Below the pieces are notes generated by a model, which worked only from the letters and a program-made list of their open reading frames with translations, had not been told where the DNA came from and made no database searches. Source: UBA6522 sp963664945 (GTDB lineage: Bacteria; Pseudomonadota; Gammaproteobacteria; Steroidobacterales; Rariloculaceae). From it: a stretch of 64,000 nucleotides of DNA. Of the stretch, positions 10,901 through 18,533 are shown in pieces (within the stretch, counting starts at the first letter, position 1; each line of letters begins with the position of its first letter). Location of the stretch: NCBI GenBank assembly GCA_963664945.1, contig OY761822.1:2480001-2544000 (forward strand), given 5' to 3'. Position numbers and translations under genes: made by a program.

Positions 10901-10972
10901 AATTCAGAAGCCGTACATCGTATTACATACACGGGTCGCCAATACCAGGTCAGCGGCACATATACATTCTAA
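7925..10972 (+). CDS. TonB-dependent receptor (carbohydrate-type, large)
   Basis: Outer-membrane receptor of 1015 aa for energised import of oligosaccharides. The GTG at 7925 is chosen because GGAGG lies 7 bases upstream and the product then begins with a clean signal peptide (cleavage after LLAQ, about residue 30). A TonB box-like LEEVVVSG follows, then plug domain motifs (DIDALPALDLGEAMQLLPGI, about residues 70-90), and a barrel ending in YTF. The plug and barrel style match the Xanthomonas/Caulobacter-type TonB receptors. It lies 25 bases upstream of a clear paralogue in the same orientation. No SusD-like gene is present, as usual for Proteobacteria. Confidence 0.93.
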   Translation: MSARSSVNSRTAPRFVCAAALVLGSQVLLAQTDEEQSVLEEVVVSGVRSSLEDALETKRLATSVVDAISAEDIDALPALDLGEAMQLLPGIQLNRDDGQRNSEISLRGLPGGFTKTTAAGQSFTTPSRSTGQVGASNPFGTFEANVFDGVTVVKSSTADMQAGGVAGTVDLKLQEALSKPDGRFSINLGSRYEGLSDQADSEFRMAGSKHLIGDKFAIAFKVAGSEQNYRRDTANFTQYVSLSGATAEQARTQLISQADLDEYRNSHGLESNSIIRAIGRAGQVSEVQEGDRLSATLNIEYQVTDAFKLGAHYLKTDRSLDRSNFEDVNFQVRRQRDVAAQDIELIGAPVRLASNEDGIPTYSVGHVIMRNVDWAPANRVFSFTEDAQGAFLYGDFFTDNWEIDGAFSYSDSSNQFINEGLDVRHVTRNGTFPNPAGGPRIRWAPSGVDVEVNTGNGDLSQAFVNPLAGIDSFVYDGDWAEVTSLSGFSSRLNPALNGNRRVEFYVNGRVDRPERTMSSYEANFKRNLDVGLGDGFRIDSVKAGFRNSIEELENHDLRVGAVGINVDVLSEAAIFGDRQLFTESQNPYFNGDYPGFYGSDAGWRTLDSRNLVPLLQENMRDVAGAERAFPSGFNIREAGGRNQFFATNFSVEQFLTAGYLMVNFGGEVGSLPYSGNVGVRQVETRNEIVGVSEVDGQLVDGFTEVDYGHTLPSFNAVLELRDYLLLRVAGYRGIVRPNLRASNPSTVFSEGDVNVRVDLPRSEVNPYTSDNFDLSLEWYNRAGSAVSIGAFSKTITDLFTRERVCPVGQEAEFGGIFGPLERIDLPGGSFDCQEIDPFVNDMGEVTDNRTVIMNRSFNTDDEITVKGWELAVQQNLDFLPYPWNGFGGVFNYTTLDTEQGNNAALTRVSPESYNILGYWENRGVSVRLSYNWRDKQLISLPSETGFLGTDAREETARGRLNLSASYRFNGNIRLNFRAYNLTENTGYEFIGGNSEAVHRITYTGRQYQVSGTYTF

Positions 10973-10997
10973 GTCTGCGCAGAATATAGGGAAAGTA

Positions 10998-13900
10998 ATG
11001 CTTACCAAGACATTGTTCAAATCAGCCATAGGAATTGCAGGCGGTTTCGCGCTTATGCTCGCAGGCCACACACTGCTTGCACAAGACGCTGAATCAGTTG
11101 AAGAGGTAGTCGTAACAGGAATACGGAGTTCCTTGGAGAGCGCGCTTGATGTCAAGCGAAATGCAGATTCCATCGTTGATCACATTTCGTCCGAAGACAT
11201 CGGAAGTCTTCCGGCCCTGGATTTGGGTGAGGCATTGCAGGCCATTCCGGGTATTCAACTCAATGCGGAGAGTACGCAGCGAACGTCGGACATCAACCTT
11301 AGAGGTCTGTCCGGGGGTTTCGTCATGACTACTGCAAATGGATTGGGTATCGCGACACCGAGCCTGAGTACAAGTGAAAAAGGTGCTTCGAATCCGTTTG
11401 GCGCCTTCGAGTCGAGCATATTCAGGGGGATAACGGTTATCAAGACCCCGACTGCAGACCTGCCATCGGGCGCAATTGCGGGATACATTGATAAGCAACT
11501 ACCCAGTGCATTGTCTGCCAATCGGGACAGATATGAAATACAGCTTGGAAACAGGTACGAACAACTCAACGATAGCAACGACATGGAATTGTCGTTTCGA
11601 GGGCGCAAGGAGCTCATCGAAGATGTACTGGCGATATCAGGTACTTATGCAAGTTCAGAACAGAACTTCAGGCGCGACACAATTAACATTACTCGTTACG
11701 CTGACGTAACGGGCGGCGCCAATTTTTTCCTGGGCGAGAATGGGCAGACTCTCGATGAATACAAGGCGGAATGGGGATTGCCGGAAGACGCAAACATTCT
11801 TTATACCGGAGAAGTAAGGCATTTCTCCGAGCTTGCAGATGGTGACAGAGAGTCGTACGCAGTGAACCTGGAGTGGCAGGCAACAGACAAGTTGTTTCTA
11901 GGCCTGGATTTGCTCGGCAGCGAAAAGGATCTGCATGATGCAAACTCGGACATATTCATTCTGGCTCCGCGTCAAAGAAATGGCACTACTGCGGCTTCAC
12001 GGATAACGCCCACGGCGGGAGTTGCGCCGATTTACGCTTTTACCAATGATCCTCTTTTCGACGGAGATGGCAATGTCATTGCCCAGGGCTCCGACAATTA
12101 CCTGATCACGGACTACACGTATGAAAATGGGCAGTACTACCCAGGTAATCGACTCACCGACCGGCTGGAGCAAACCGGCGGCCAATATTTGACCGCAGAG
12201 TGGGCCGAGGACCGATGGGCACTTTCGGTTGGTGCGGTCAGGTCGGACGCCGAGGCCGAATCCTACCATACCCAATTCGATGCCCGGTACAGGCCTGCGG
12301 ACCGTCGGCGTGGCGGAGGCCGGAGTCCCGACGATACCAACGGCATCATGGGCCGAATGATTACGGGGACGGGGAATATTGACAATTACTTTCTGGATGT
12401 AAATGGTTTCGAAAACCTCTCTCTTGACGGTGATTTCGTATACGCGCTTCGCCGCTCTGACAACAGGCCTTATGAAGAGTTGGACCGTCTTCTTACGCAA
12501 CTAAGCTGGAGTTGGAGGGGAACCAACCCGGACGGCACCAAGCACAATACGTCAATGTTGGTTACCGGCAACGAGGTATTTGTAGACAGAGACTATGATG
12601 AGCTGAAGTTCGACTTCGAATATGACCTCGATGTGTCCATTTGGAACAGCGTAAAAGTGGGAGCCTACACGTCGAAGGAAGAGTTTGCCCGTCTTCAAAA
12701 TAGAGACTCTTCCGCGTATATGAACCTCGACGGCATAGGCAATGACCTTCTGATTCCGGCCGTCTACACCCGGGGCAACGAGTTTTTCAATGGCAACGCG
12801 CCTGGCGCCGCCAGCGCTGACGACGGCTGGGTATCAATTGACGTGAAAGCCGCTCGCGCCGCGCTCACGCAAGGGATTGAGGAGCGCTATAACGACGCAT
12901 ACCAACGGCTACTTGACGATCCGACGGTAGAAGAAGGCAATACAGCTTCAGATGCCCTCACACAGGCTGAAAAAGATCAGGCAATTGCGTTTTTTGCCGA
13001 CCCGGAATTTACCTCCGGCGGTTTCTTGCGACGCAGAGGTCGTGGCGAAGAAGTAAACTCCTATACGTCCTCGATAGAAATCAAATCGGCCTATTTAATG
13101 GCAAATTTTTCGGGTGATATAGGCCGCATGGCTTTCCGAGGTAACGCCGGCCTTCGTTATGCTGAAACCATCAACAGCGGACGAGGACTGGCCCTTGTTC
13201 CCAAGGAAAACGAAACTGCAACACAAAGAAACAGACTTTGGGATGACGAATACCAGCTCTCGACGCCCTCGAATACTTACAATCACTTGCTTCCATCAAT
13301 CAACTTCAGTCTTGACGTGATGGAGGACGTGGTCGTCAGGGCGGCATATTATGAAGGCATCGTCCGGCCAAACGTTGCATCATTCAGGCCGAATGGGTAC
13401 ACGAGCGGCGGCGACCGCACGGTCAGGATTCAGGTTGCGGATTCCGAGCTGCTGCCCTTCGAGGCGGACTCTTGGGACTTGTCGGTCAACTGGTATAACC
13501 GGCAGGGAAGCGTGATTTCTGTAGGCTATTTCCAAAAGGATGTTCGTGACCAGTCGGATTTTGAACGAATTTGTCCTACGGATGGCGGCGGATTCGGATT
13601 CGGAACGCTTTCGCTGACTGGAACGGCGGCGGACCCGATATGTGCGAGTGACGATCTGAGTACCGTTTCGAGTGGCCTCCTTGATGACCCAGATACGCCT
13701 GAAGACGAGTCCGTTGAGGAGATTTACCGCGAGTTCATCATTACCCAGCGCGTAAACTCCAATGCAGAGCAAACCGTCAGGGGATATGAGATGGCGCTGC
13801 AGCAGAACCTCGACATCCTGCCGGCGCCTTGGAGTAATTTCGGCGGGATTGTCAACTTTTCAAGGGTCACAAACGACGGCGAGCGAATCCCAGGGGTTTC

Positions 13901-14129
13901 GGAAACGTCATATAACCTGGTGGGTTACTACGAAACGGATAAATTCAACATTCGCCTGGCGTACAACTATCGATCTGACTATCTCCTGGTGTCGACCGGG
14001 ACGTTTAACGGCACTGCGGACCGTGACGTGAAAGGCAGGGGTAGATTGGACCTGTCTGCAACATACCGACCGACTAACGGTTTGCGATTAACCTTTAGAT
14101 CCTACAATCTGCTGGATGAGATATACTAG
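10998..14129 (+). CDS. TonB-dependent receptor with in-frame amber stop before the last strand
   Basis: Paralogue of the preceding receptor: 1043 aa, signal peptide at residues 1-28, TonB box-like VEEVVVTG, plug motif DIGSLPALDLGEALQAIPGI. The annotated frame stops at TAG (14127-14129) just after YNLLDEIY. The same frame continues from 14130 to a TGA at 14223-14225 and encodes 31 more residues ending in VSANYVLGSR, which look like the last barrel strands (compare the end of the upstream paralogue, which continues well past its YNLTEN motif). The stop therefore removes the C-terminal strand needed for barrel closure. This is either a nonsense mutation, suppression, or a sequencing error. Transcription ends at a strong terminator about 170 bases later. 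Confidence 0.88.
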   Translation: MLTKTLFKSAIGIAGGFALMLAGHTLLAQDAESVEEVVVTGIRSSLESALDVKRNADSIVDHISSEDIGSLPALDLGEALQAIPGIQLNAESTQRTSDINLRGLSGGFVMTTANGLGIATPSLSTSEKGASNPFGAFESSIFRGITVIKTPTADLPSGAIAGYIDKQLPSALSANRDRYEIQLGNRYEQLNDSNDMELSFRGRKELIEDVLAISGTYASSEQNFRRDTINITRYADVTGGANFFLGENGQTLDEYKAEWGLPEDANILYTGEVRHFSELADGDRESYAVNLEWQATDKLFLGLDLLGSEKDLHDANSDIFILAPRQRNGTTAASRITPTAGVAPIYAFTNDPLFDGDGNVIAQGSDNYLITDYTYENGQYYPGNRLTDRLEQTGGQYLTAEWAEDRWALSVGAVRSDAEAESYHTQFDARYRPADRRRGGGRSPDDTNGIMGRMITGTGNIDNYFLDVNGFENLSLDGDFVYALRRSDNRPYEELDRLLTQLSWSWRGTNPDGTKHNTSMLVTGNEVFVDRDYDELKFDFEYDLDVSIWNSVKVGAYTSKEEFARLQNRDSSAYMNLDGIGNDLLIPAVYTRGNEFFNGNAPGAASADDGWVSIDVKAARAALTQGIEERYNDAYQRLLDDPTVEEGNTASDALTQAEKDQAIAFFADPEFTSGGFLRRRGRGEEVNSYTSSIEIKSAYLMANFSGDIGRMAFRGNAGLRYAETINSGRGLALVPKENETATQRNRLWDDEYQLSTPSNTYNHLLPSINFSLDVMEDVVVRAAYYEGIVRPNVASFRPNGYTSGGDRTVRIQVADSELLPFEADSWDLSVNWYNRQGSVISVGYFQKDVRDQSDFERICPTDGGGFGFGTLSLTGTAADPICASDDLSTVSSGLLDDPDTPEDESVEEIYREFIITQRVNSNAEQTVRGYEMALQQNLDILPAPWSNFGGIVNFSRVTNDGERIPGVSETSYNLVGYYETDKFNIRLAYNYRSDYLLVSTGTFNGTADRDVKGRGRLDLSATYRPTNGLRLTFRSYNLLDEIY

Positions 14130-14297
14130 GAGTTTCAAGCCAGAAACCCGGAACTTGGTCGCCGAACCAACTATGATGGGCGTATCTTTTCAGTGTCCGC
14201 AAACTATGTTTTGGGATCGAGGTGATCGCAGTTGATTCGGATGGTGAGCGAGATCTGAAAATGTCTTTATAGTCTCCCAGCAGAAATCGCAACTCAA

Positions 14298-14331
14298 GAA
14301 AAAAACCCCAGCTCAGGCTGGGGTTTTTTTT
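14298..14331. terminator. Bidirectional intrinsic terminator
   Basis: Stem CCCCAGC / GCTGGGG with a TCAG loop, preceded by a run of A and followed by eight T. It therefore works in both directions: it ends the rightward receptor operon and the leftward lyase-containing operon arriving from the other side. Confidence 0.92.
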
Positions 14332-14391
14332 GCAGACGATTACCTCATGTAGACAGGCGACAAGATGACCGTCCGAGTTTGCGCGATACGA

Positions 14392-15199
14392 CTATTTCAT
14401 TGTTGCGCCCGTCACCAACACCATTATATCGTCAGCAACCTCGGATTCGCCAACGTATATGCCCCAACGAAAGCCGATCTCCTCGGTGCGGGGCCACTGG
14501 CCCGTACCAACCAGTTGACCATCAATGTACATTTCGTAGTCCAGACCGTTATCGCGGACTTTCATGTCGAAAGGCTTGCCGAGAATATCCCTGGAAAGCA
14601 GCTTTCTGTTCTCATTGTTTTCAATTCCAATTCCCCGACGAGGGTGAAACCAGAGATTTGCGTGTTCGTCGACACGCAACATGACGGACCAGTGATCGAC
14701 GTTATTTCCCTTGGCCTGAAAGATCGAACAATGATGAAAGCCAACGCAACCCGCTGATTTCAACACTGTGAACCTTGCGCCGAATTCGCGCCAAACGCCG
14801 GGTTCGGGCATCCAGCGATACGCCGGACTGAACGCTTCTATCCTCGCCGCATTTTTGCGAGTGTTGCGGACATTGTGTTCTCCCTTGAACAATCTGAATA
14901 TCTGGGTGTTTCCATCTTCCTGATACCAGCGAGACCACCTGTGAAAGTCTTCCGCGAGGATAGTCGAGTGACCAACGCTGTGTATACGCATCTGGCGCCC
15001 GGCGGAATCGATAGGAGTACTACCGTAGGGGCCAGTTTCGATCAGGTCATTGTTGATATCAACTTCTTTTCCTTGCACGCCTCGAGTCGTATTGGTCCCC
15101 AGTGGCTCCAACGCGCCACTGGCCAGTACCTCGTTCCACGTCGGCTCCACAATGTTCGGATCATAGATACGACTTGCCAGATTCGATTGGTCCTGCAAA
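14392..15199 (-). pseudogene. Candidate jelly-roll polysaccharide lyase, C-terminal part (gene disrupted)
   Basis: Residues from LQDQSNLASRIYDPN to the stop (about 268 aa) form a jelly-roll, concanavalin-A-like domain. Motifs are FRLFKGEHNVRNTR, RIEAFSP, WREFGARFTV, IFQAKGNN, DHWSVMLR and YEMYIDGQLVGTG, the arrangement seen in jelly-roll lyases. A PL28-like ulvan lyase is a plausible match in this locus but is unproven. No start codon or signal peptide precedes it: the frame runs into the inverted repeat of the RIT element at 15200. The missing 5' end is recognisable at 20789-21067 on the same strand. An apparent start at 15240 lies inside the RIT repeat and is not native. Confidence 0.7.
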
Positions 15200-15287
15200 C
15201 CATATGTAGTACAGCTCGTTATGTGAGCCAGCCCCCGCAAGTCACTGTCAACGCGAGCTTTTTCGTGACACAGCCTGACATAATATT
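15200..15287. repeat. Left terminal inverted repeat of the RIT element
   Basis: 88 bp that match 20701-20788 in inverted orientation with about two mismatches. Inside it, AGCTCG and CGAGCT with neighbouring TT..GTGA matches form an imperfect inner palindrome, consistent with recombinase binding arms. The end lies 6 bases from the stop codon of the third recombinase. Confidence 0.88.
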
Positions 15288-15293
15288 TGCCCT

Positions 15294-16295
15294 TCAGATT
15301 GCCTTCAGCTGTTCAAGCAGGCCGACTGTTGCCTTCCATCGCGGTTCATCTCCCGCGTCGCCGGGGCAAGTGGATTTCATCGCCTCTTCCTTGGCCTTGA
15401 GATCGATTTCGGCGTAGATATTGGTGGTCGCGAGCGACACGTGACCGAGCCAGGCACGAATGGTGTTGATGTCGACGCCGGAACGAAGGAGGTTACAGGC
15501 ACAACTGTGGCGCAGCACATGGGGCGTGACCTTTTGCCCAGTGAGTTCCGGCACGCGGGCGGCGGCACGCTTCACGAGTTCGATAAGGCCATGGCGAGTG
15601 TAGAGTTTGCGATGCCGGCTCCAGAAGACGCTCTCGCACCCGGGCGGGCGGTCCCTGGACAAAGCGGCGAGGGCCTTGGCGGTCCTCGACCACATCGGAG
15701 TGATGCGGACCTTTCCGCCCTTGCCATGGATCGTTACACGCGCGTTGTCGCCCGTGCGCTCCGGCAGATGCAGATCTTCCAACTGCAGTCCCGCCGCCTC
15801 GGAGGCTCTCGCCCCGGTGTTGTAGAGGAACAGCAGCAAGACGTGCTCGACCCGCCCTGCAACGGTGTGCTTGTCCGTCCTGGCGATCATGGCGTCCATG
15901 TTCTCGTTCGACAGCCAGAGGATCCGTGGCCGCACCGTTTTCTTGAGTGGGATGGCGCGGACACTGCCGGCCCATTCGACAAGTGCGGCGTCGCGCACCG
16001 CGACGTAGCGGGCGAAGGACCGGATTGCCGTAAGGCGCAGGTTGCGGGTCTGCACCGAGCAGTTGCGTTCTTGTTCCAGGTGGCCGAGAAAGCCCGTCAC
16101 GCGCTCAGCGGACAGGTCTTCGACCGCGAGCCGTTCCACTGCCTTGGCGGCGCGCTCGGCCACGAAGGGCAACAGCAGCGTCAGGCAGTCGCGATAGCTC
16201 CTGATTGTATTGACGGCCAGATTGCGTTCGCTCGGGAGATACTCCATGAGGAAGCGCTTGACCCAGGTGCCGAGTGTTGAGTTGATTTCAGGCAT
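15294..16295 (-). CDS. ritC: RIT tyrosine recombinase, third gene (RitC-like)
   Basis: Site-specific recombinase of 333 aa. The N-terminal SAM-like/core-binding domain covers about residues 5-100 (FLMEYLPSERNLAVNTIRSYRDCL region). The catalytic domain follows with the first Arg in TGARASEAAG, the HxLRH box as HVLRHSCACNLL, and the nucleophilic Tyr in LGHVSLATTNIYAEID. All catalytic motifs look intact. Its start overlaps the end of the second recombinase by 8 bases, so the three are translationally coupled. The three proteins are thought to act together to move the element. Confidence 0.9.
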   Translation of the reverse strand: MPEINSTLGTWVKRFLMEYLPSERNLAVNTIRSYRDCLTLLLPFVAERAAKAVERLAVEDLSAERVTGFLGHLEQERNCSVQTRNLRLTAIRSFARYVAVRDAALVEWAGSVRAIPLKKTVRPRILWLSNENMDAMIARTDKHTVAGRVEHVLLLFLYNTGARASEAAGLQLEDLHLPERTGDNARVTIHGKGGKVRITPMWSRTAKALAALSRDRPPGCESVFWSRHRKLYTRHGLIELVKRAAARVPELTGQKVTPHVLRHSCACNLLRSGVDINTIRAWLGHVSLATTNIYAEIDLKAKEEAMKSTCPGDAGDEPRWKATVGLLEQLKAI

Positions 16296-17277
16296 GGCGT
16301 GTGTCTCCTTTCAGATGCTGCCCGGGATCCGGGCTTGGGTTGTGCTCGACGTAGCGCTCGAACCGGTGGCTGGCCTCGTCGAGCAACTCCGGAGTCATCG
16401 CGATGTAGACCTGCGTCGCGGCCACGCTGTTGTGGCCGAGGTAGGTCGAAAGCGCTGGCAGGAGCCGTTGAACATCGACCTCCTGGCGATACCACGAGGC
16501 CAGGCGGTGGGTGGCAAAGGTGTGGCGCAGCGAGTGCAGGCAAGCCGCGCGGCATCCGGGTTTGCTCCTGTCGATCCCGGCCGCCCGAAGCGTCGCACGG
16601 AAGGCATTGCGAACGATGCTCTTGCTCAGCGGCGATCCGTCACGGCACGCGAGGAAGGTGGATTGCGTGCCCTCGATCCGGGGGCGGCGCGCCCGGATGG
16701 CGGCGTATCGGCGAAGCACGCCGAGGAGGTCGGCACCGACCGGCACCAGGCGGCTCTTGTAGAACTTCGTATCGTTCACGGCGAGCACCGCGGAGTCCAG
16801 GTCCACGTCCGCCAGGGTCAGTCCTCGTGCTTCGCCGGAGCGCAGCCCGGTGCCGTAGAGCAGGATCAGGAATGTCCGGAAGGTCTCGGCGTCGAGCTTG
16901 GGGCAACGTCGGCGGCCTGTGCCTGCCGCCTTGAACAGGCGCCGCAATTCCTCGTGGGTGAAGATGAACGACGGTGCGACCTGCGGTGGCCGCGGCTCCG
17001 CCTCCCTCGGCGGCATGGGAATGCAGCTCACATGCCCGCGGCTGAACGCGAACCGGTAGAACCCGGCAAGCGTTCCGTACTTCACGGCACGTGTCCTGGT
17101 GAGGCCCGCCTTGCCGGTGAGGAAGCGGCGGACTTCGTCCTCGCCCACCGAGTCACAGGCCCTGTGCTCTCCGATCCGACGACAAAACGTATCGAGTGTC
17201 TGGGCGCTTGAGCGGAACTTCGCGCCGTGGTCGCGCTGCCACGCGACATAGCGGTCAACGGCTTCACGCAGTGTCAT
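16288..17277 (-). CDS. ritB: RIT tyrosine recombinase, second gene (RitB-like)
   Basis: Site-specific recombinase of 329 aa, middle gene of the trio. Catalytic motifs are visible: first Arg in TGLRSGEARG, HSLRHTFATH, and the Tyr in LGHNSVAATQVYIAM. The N-terminal DNA-binding domain includes the REAVDRYVAWQRDHG segment. It overlaps the first gene by 14 bases and the third by 8, leaving no room for separate promoters. Intact by inspection. Confidence 0.9.
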   Translation of the reverse strand: MTLREAVDRYVAWQRDHGAKFRSSAQTLDTFCRRIGEHRACDSVGEDEVRRFLTGKAGLTRTRAVKYGTLAGFYRFAFSRGHVSCIPMPPREAEPRPPQVAPSFIFTHEELRRLFKAAGTGRRRCPKLDAETFRTFLILLYGTGLRSGEARGLTLADVDLDSAVLAVNDTKFYKSRLVPVGADLLGVLRRYAAIRARRPRIEGTQSTFLACRDGSPLSKSIVRNAFRATLRAAGIDRSKPGCRAACLHSLRHTFATHRLASWYRQEVDVQRLLPALSTYLGHNSVAATQVYIAMTPELLDEASHRFERYVEHNPSPDPGQHLKGDTRHA

Positions 17278-18508
17278 CGAGCACCTCCTTCAGGCAGATG
17301 TCGGCGACCGGGCGAAGCGAGGCCAGATCGATCTTTGCGTAGGTGGCTGTCGCGCTCGGGCTGGAATGCCCGAGAAAGTCGCCAACGGTCTTCAGTCCGT
17401 ACCCTTCGTCGACCAGCCGTTGTGCGGCCGCATGACGAAGTGCATGGGCGCCCAGGCGCTTGCCGGTGATGCCAATGCGCCTGGCGCGGCTGCGCACGAT
17501 CCAGCCGACGGCGCCGCTCGTCAGCGGCCTGAACGGGGCCTGCAGCGTCAGGAACAAGGCCCGCTCCGGTCCCGCATCCGGGCGCACCTTGAGAAGATAG
17601 TCCATCAACGCGTTGCCGACGGAGGGGGTCAGCGGAAACGTGTCGGTGCGCCGGGTCTTGGGACGGAACACATGCAGCATGTCGCGCTGCCAGTCGATGT
17701 CCTCGACGCGCAGAGCGCCAACCTCGCCGGCCCTGAGCCCGCAGGTTGCCAGAATCATCAGCACCGCGCGGTCGCGGCAGTCCACCGGGGTCGAACGTTC
17801 GGTCGTGGCGAGCAACTTCTCGACTTCGTCCCGATCAAAGCCCTTGGGAACCGGTCGGTCGGGATACGCAAGCGGCGGCATGATGCACTCGGCGATGCCC
17901 GACCGGCACCAGCTCCGCGTCTCGGCAAAACGAAAGAAGCTCCGCAGACACCCGGCCACGGCGCGCGCCGACCTGCGCCGAAGACCGCCGTCGGCAATCC
18001 GCACGGCGAGGTATTCGTCCACGTCACCGACCGTGATGTCGGCGAGCATCAAGTTCCTGCGCGCCGCCCAGGCAAAGAAACGGTCGCCCTCATAACAGCA
18101 GTTGCCGACGGTCGCTTCGGACAGTCCCCGATCGTCCCGCATCCAGGCCGCGAAGGCCTCCACTTGCCGGGCGTGCGGATGGGCATCCCGAGGCGGCTCT
18201 TCCAGCCAGCCGAGAAAACGCAGCCAGCGAAAGCCATGACGCCGGAAATCGGCCGCGGAAACCTCGGGCACGCTCCGGCACCACTCCCGCACCGCCGTCT
18301 CGACTGTCGCCACGCGGACCGGAATGTCCGCATCGGGCAGGTTCAGCAGCTCTATGAGCAGAAGCTGCGCACGGGCAACCCGGCGCACCACATCGCCAAC
18401 CACACCCAAGGCGACCACGACACGCAGATACCGTTCGCGCTCCTCCAAAAGCGGCGCACGTCGGTACTTGGCGATGGTCGCGGGATCCTTGTACAGAGTT
18501 TCGAACAT
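17264..18508 (-). CDS. ritA: RIT tyrosine recombinase, first gene (RitA-like)
   Basis: Longest of the trio at 414 aa, with an extended N-terminal region before the core-binding domain. Catalytic motifs: first Arg in CGLRAGEVGAL, HALRHAAAQRL, and the Tyr in LGHSSPSATATYAKID. The nested IS sits 16-25 bases upstream of the start codon. It splits a leader hairpin that would read CATCTCCA, a 7-base loop, TGGAGATG in the uninterrupted element. Expression of the trio may now depend on IS-derived transcription; this is inference. Confidence 0.9.
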   Translation of the reverse strand: MFETLYKDPATIAKYRRAPLLEERERYLRVVVALGVVGDVVRRVARAQLLLIELLNLPDADIPVRVATVETAVREWCRSVPEVSAADFRRHGFRWLRFLGWLEEPPRDAHPHARQVEAFAAWMRDDRGLSEATVGNCCYEGDRFFAWAARRNLMLADITVGDVDEYLAVRIADGGLRRRSARAVAGCLRSFFRFAETRSWCRSGIAECIMPPLAYPDRPVPKGFDRDEVEKLLATTERSTPVDCRDRAVLMILATCGLRAGEVGALRVEDIDWQRDMLHVFRPKTRRTDTFPLTPSVGNALMDYLLKVRPDAGPERALFLTLQAPFRPLTSGAVGWIVRSRARRIGITGKRLGAHALRHAAAQRLVDEGYGLKTVGDFLGHSSPSATATYAKIDLASLRPVADICLKEVLDDTA

Positions 18509-18533
18509 GATTCATCTCCAAAAAGGGTGGAGA

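Noticed and set aside
15200..15240. ATG-like start at 15240 for the jelly-roll protein
   Set aside because: It lies within the RIT inverted repeat; the native start is at 21067.
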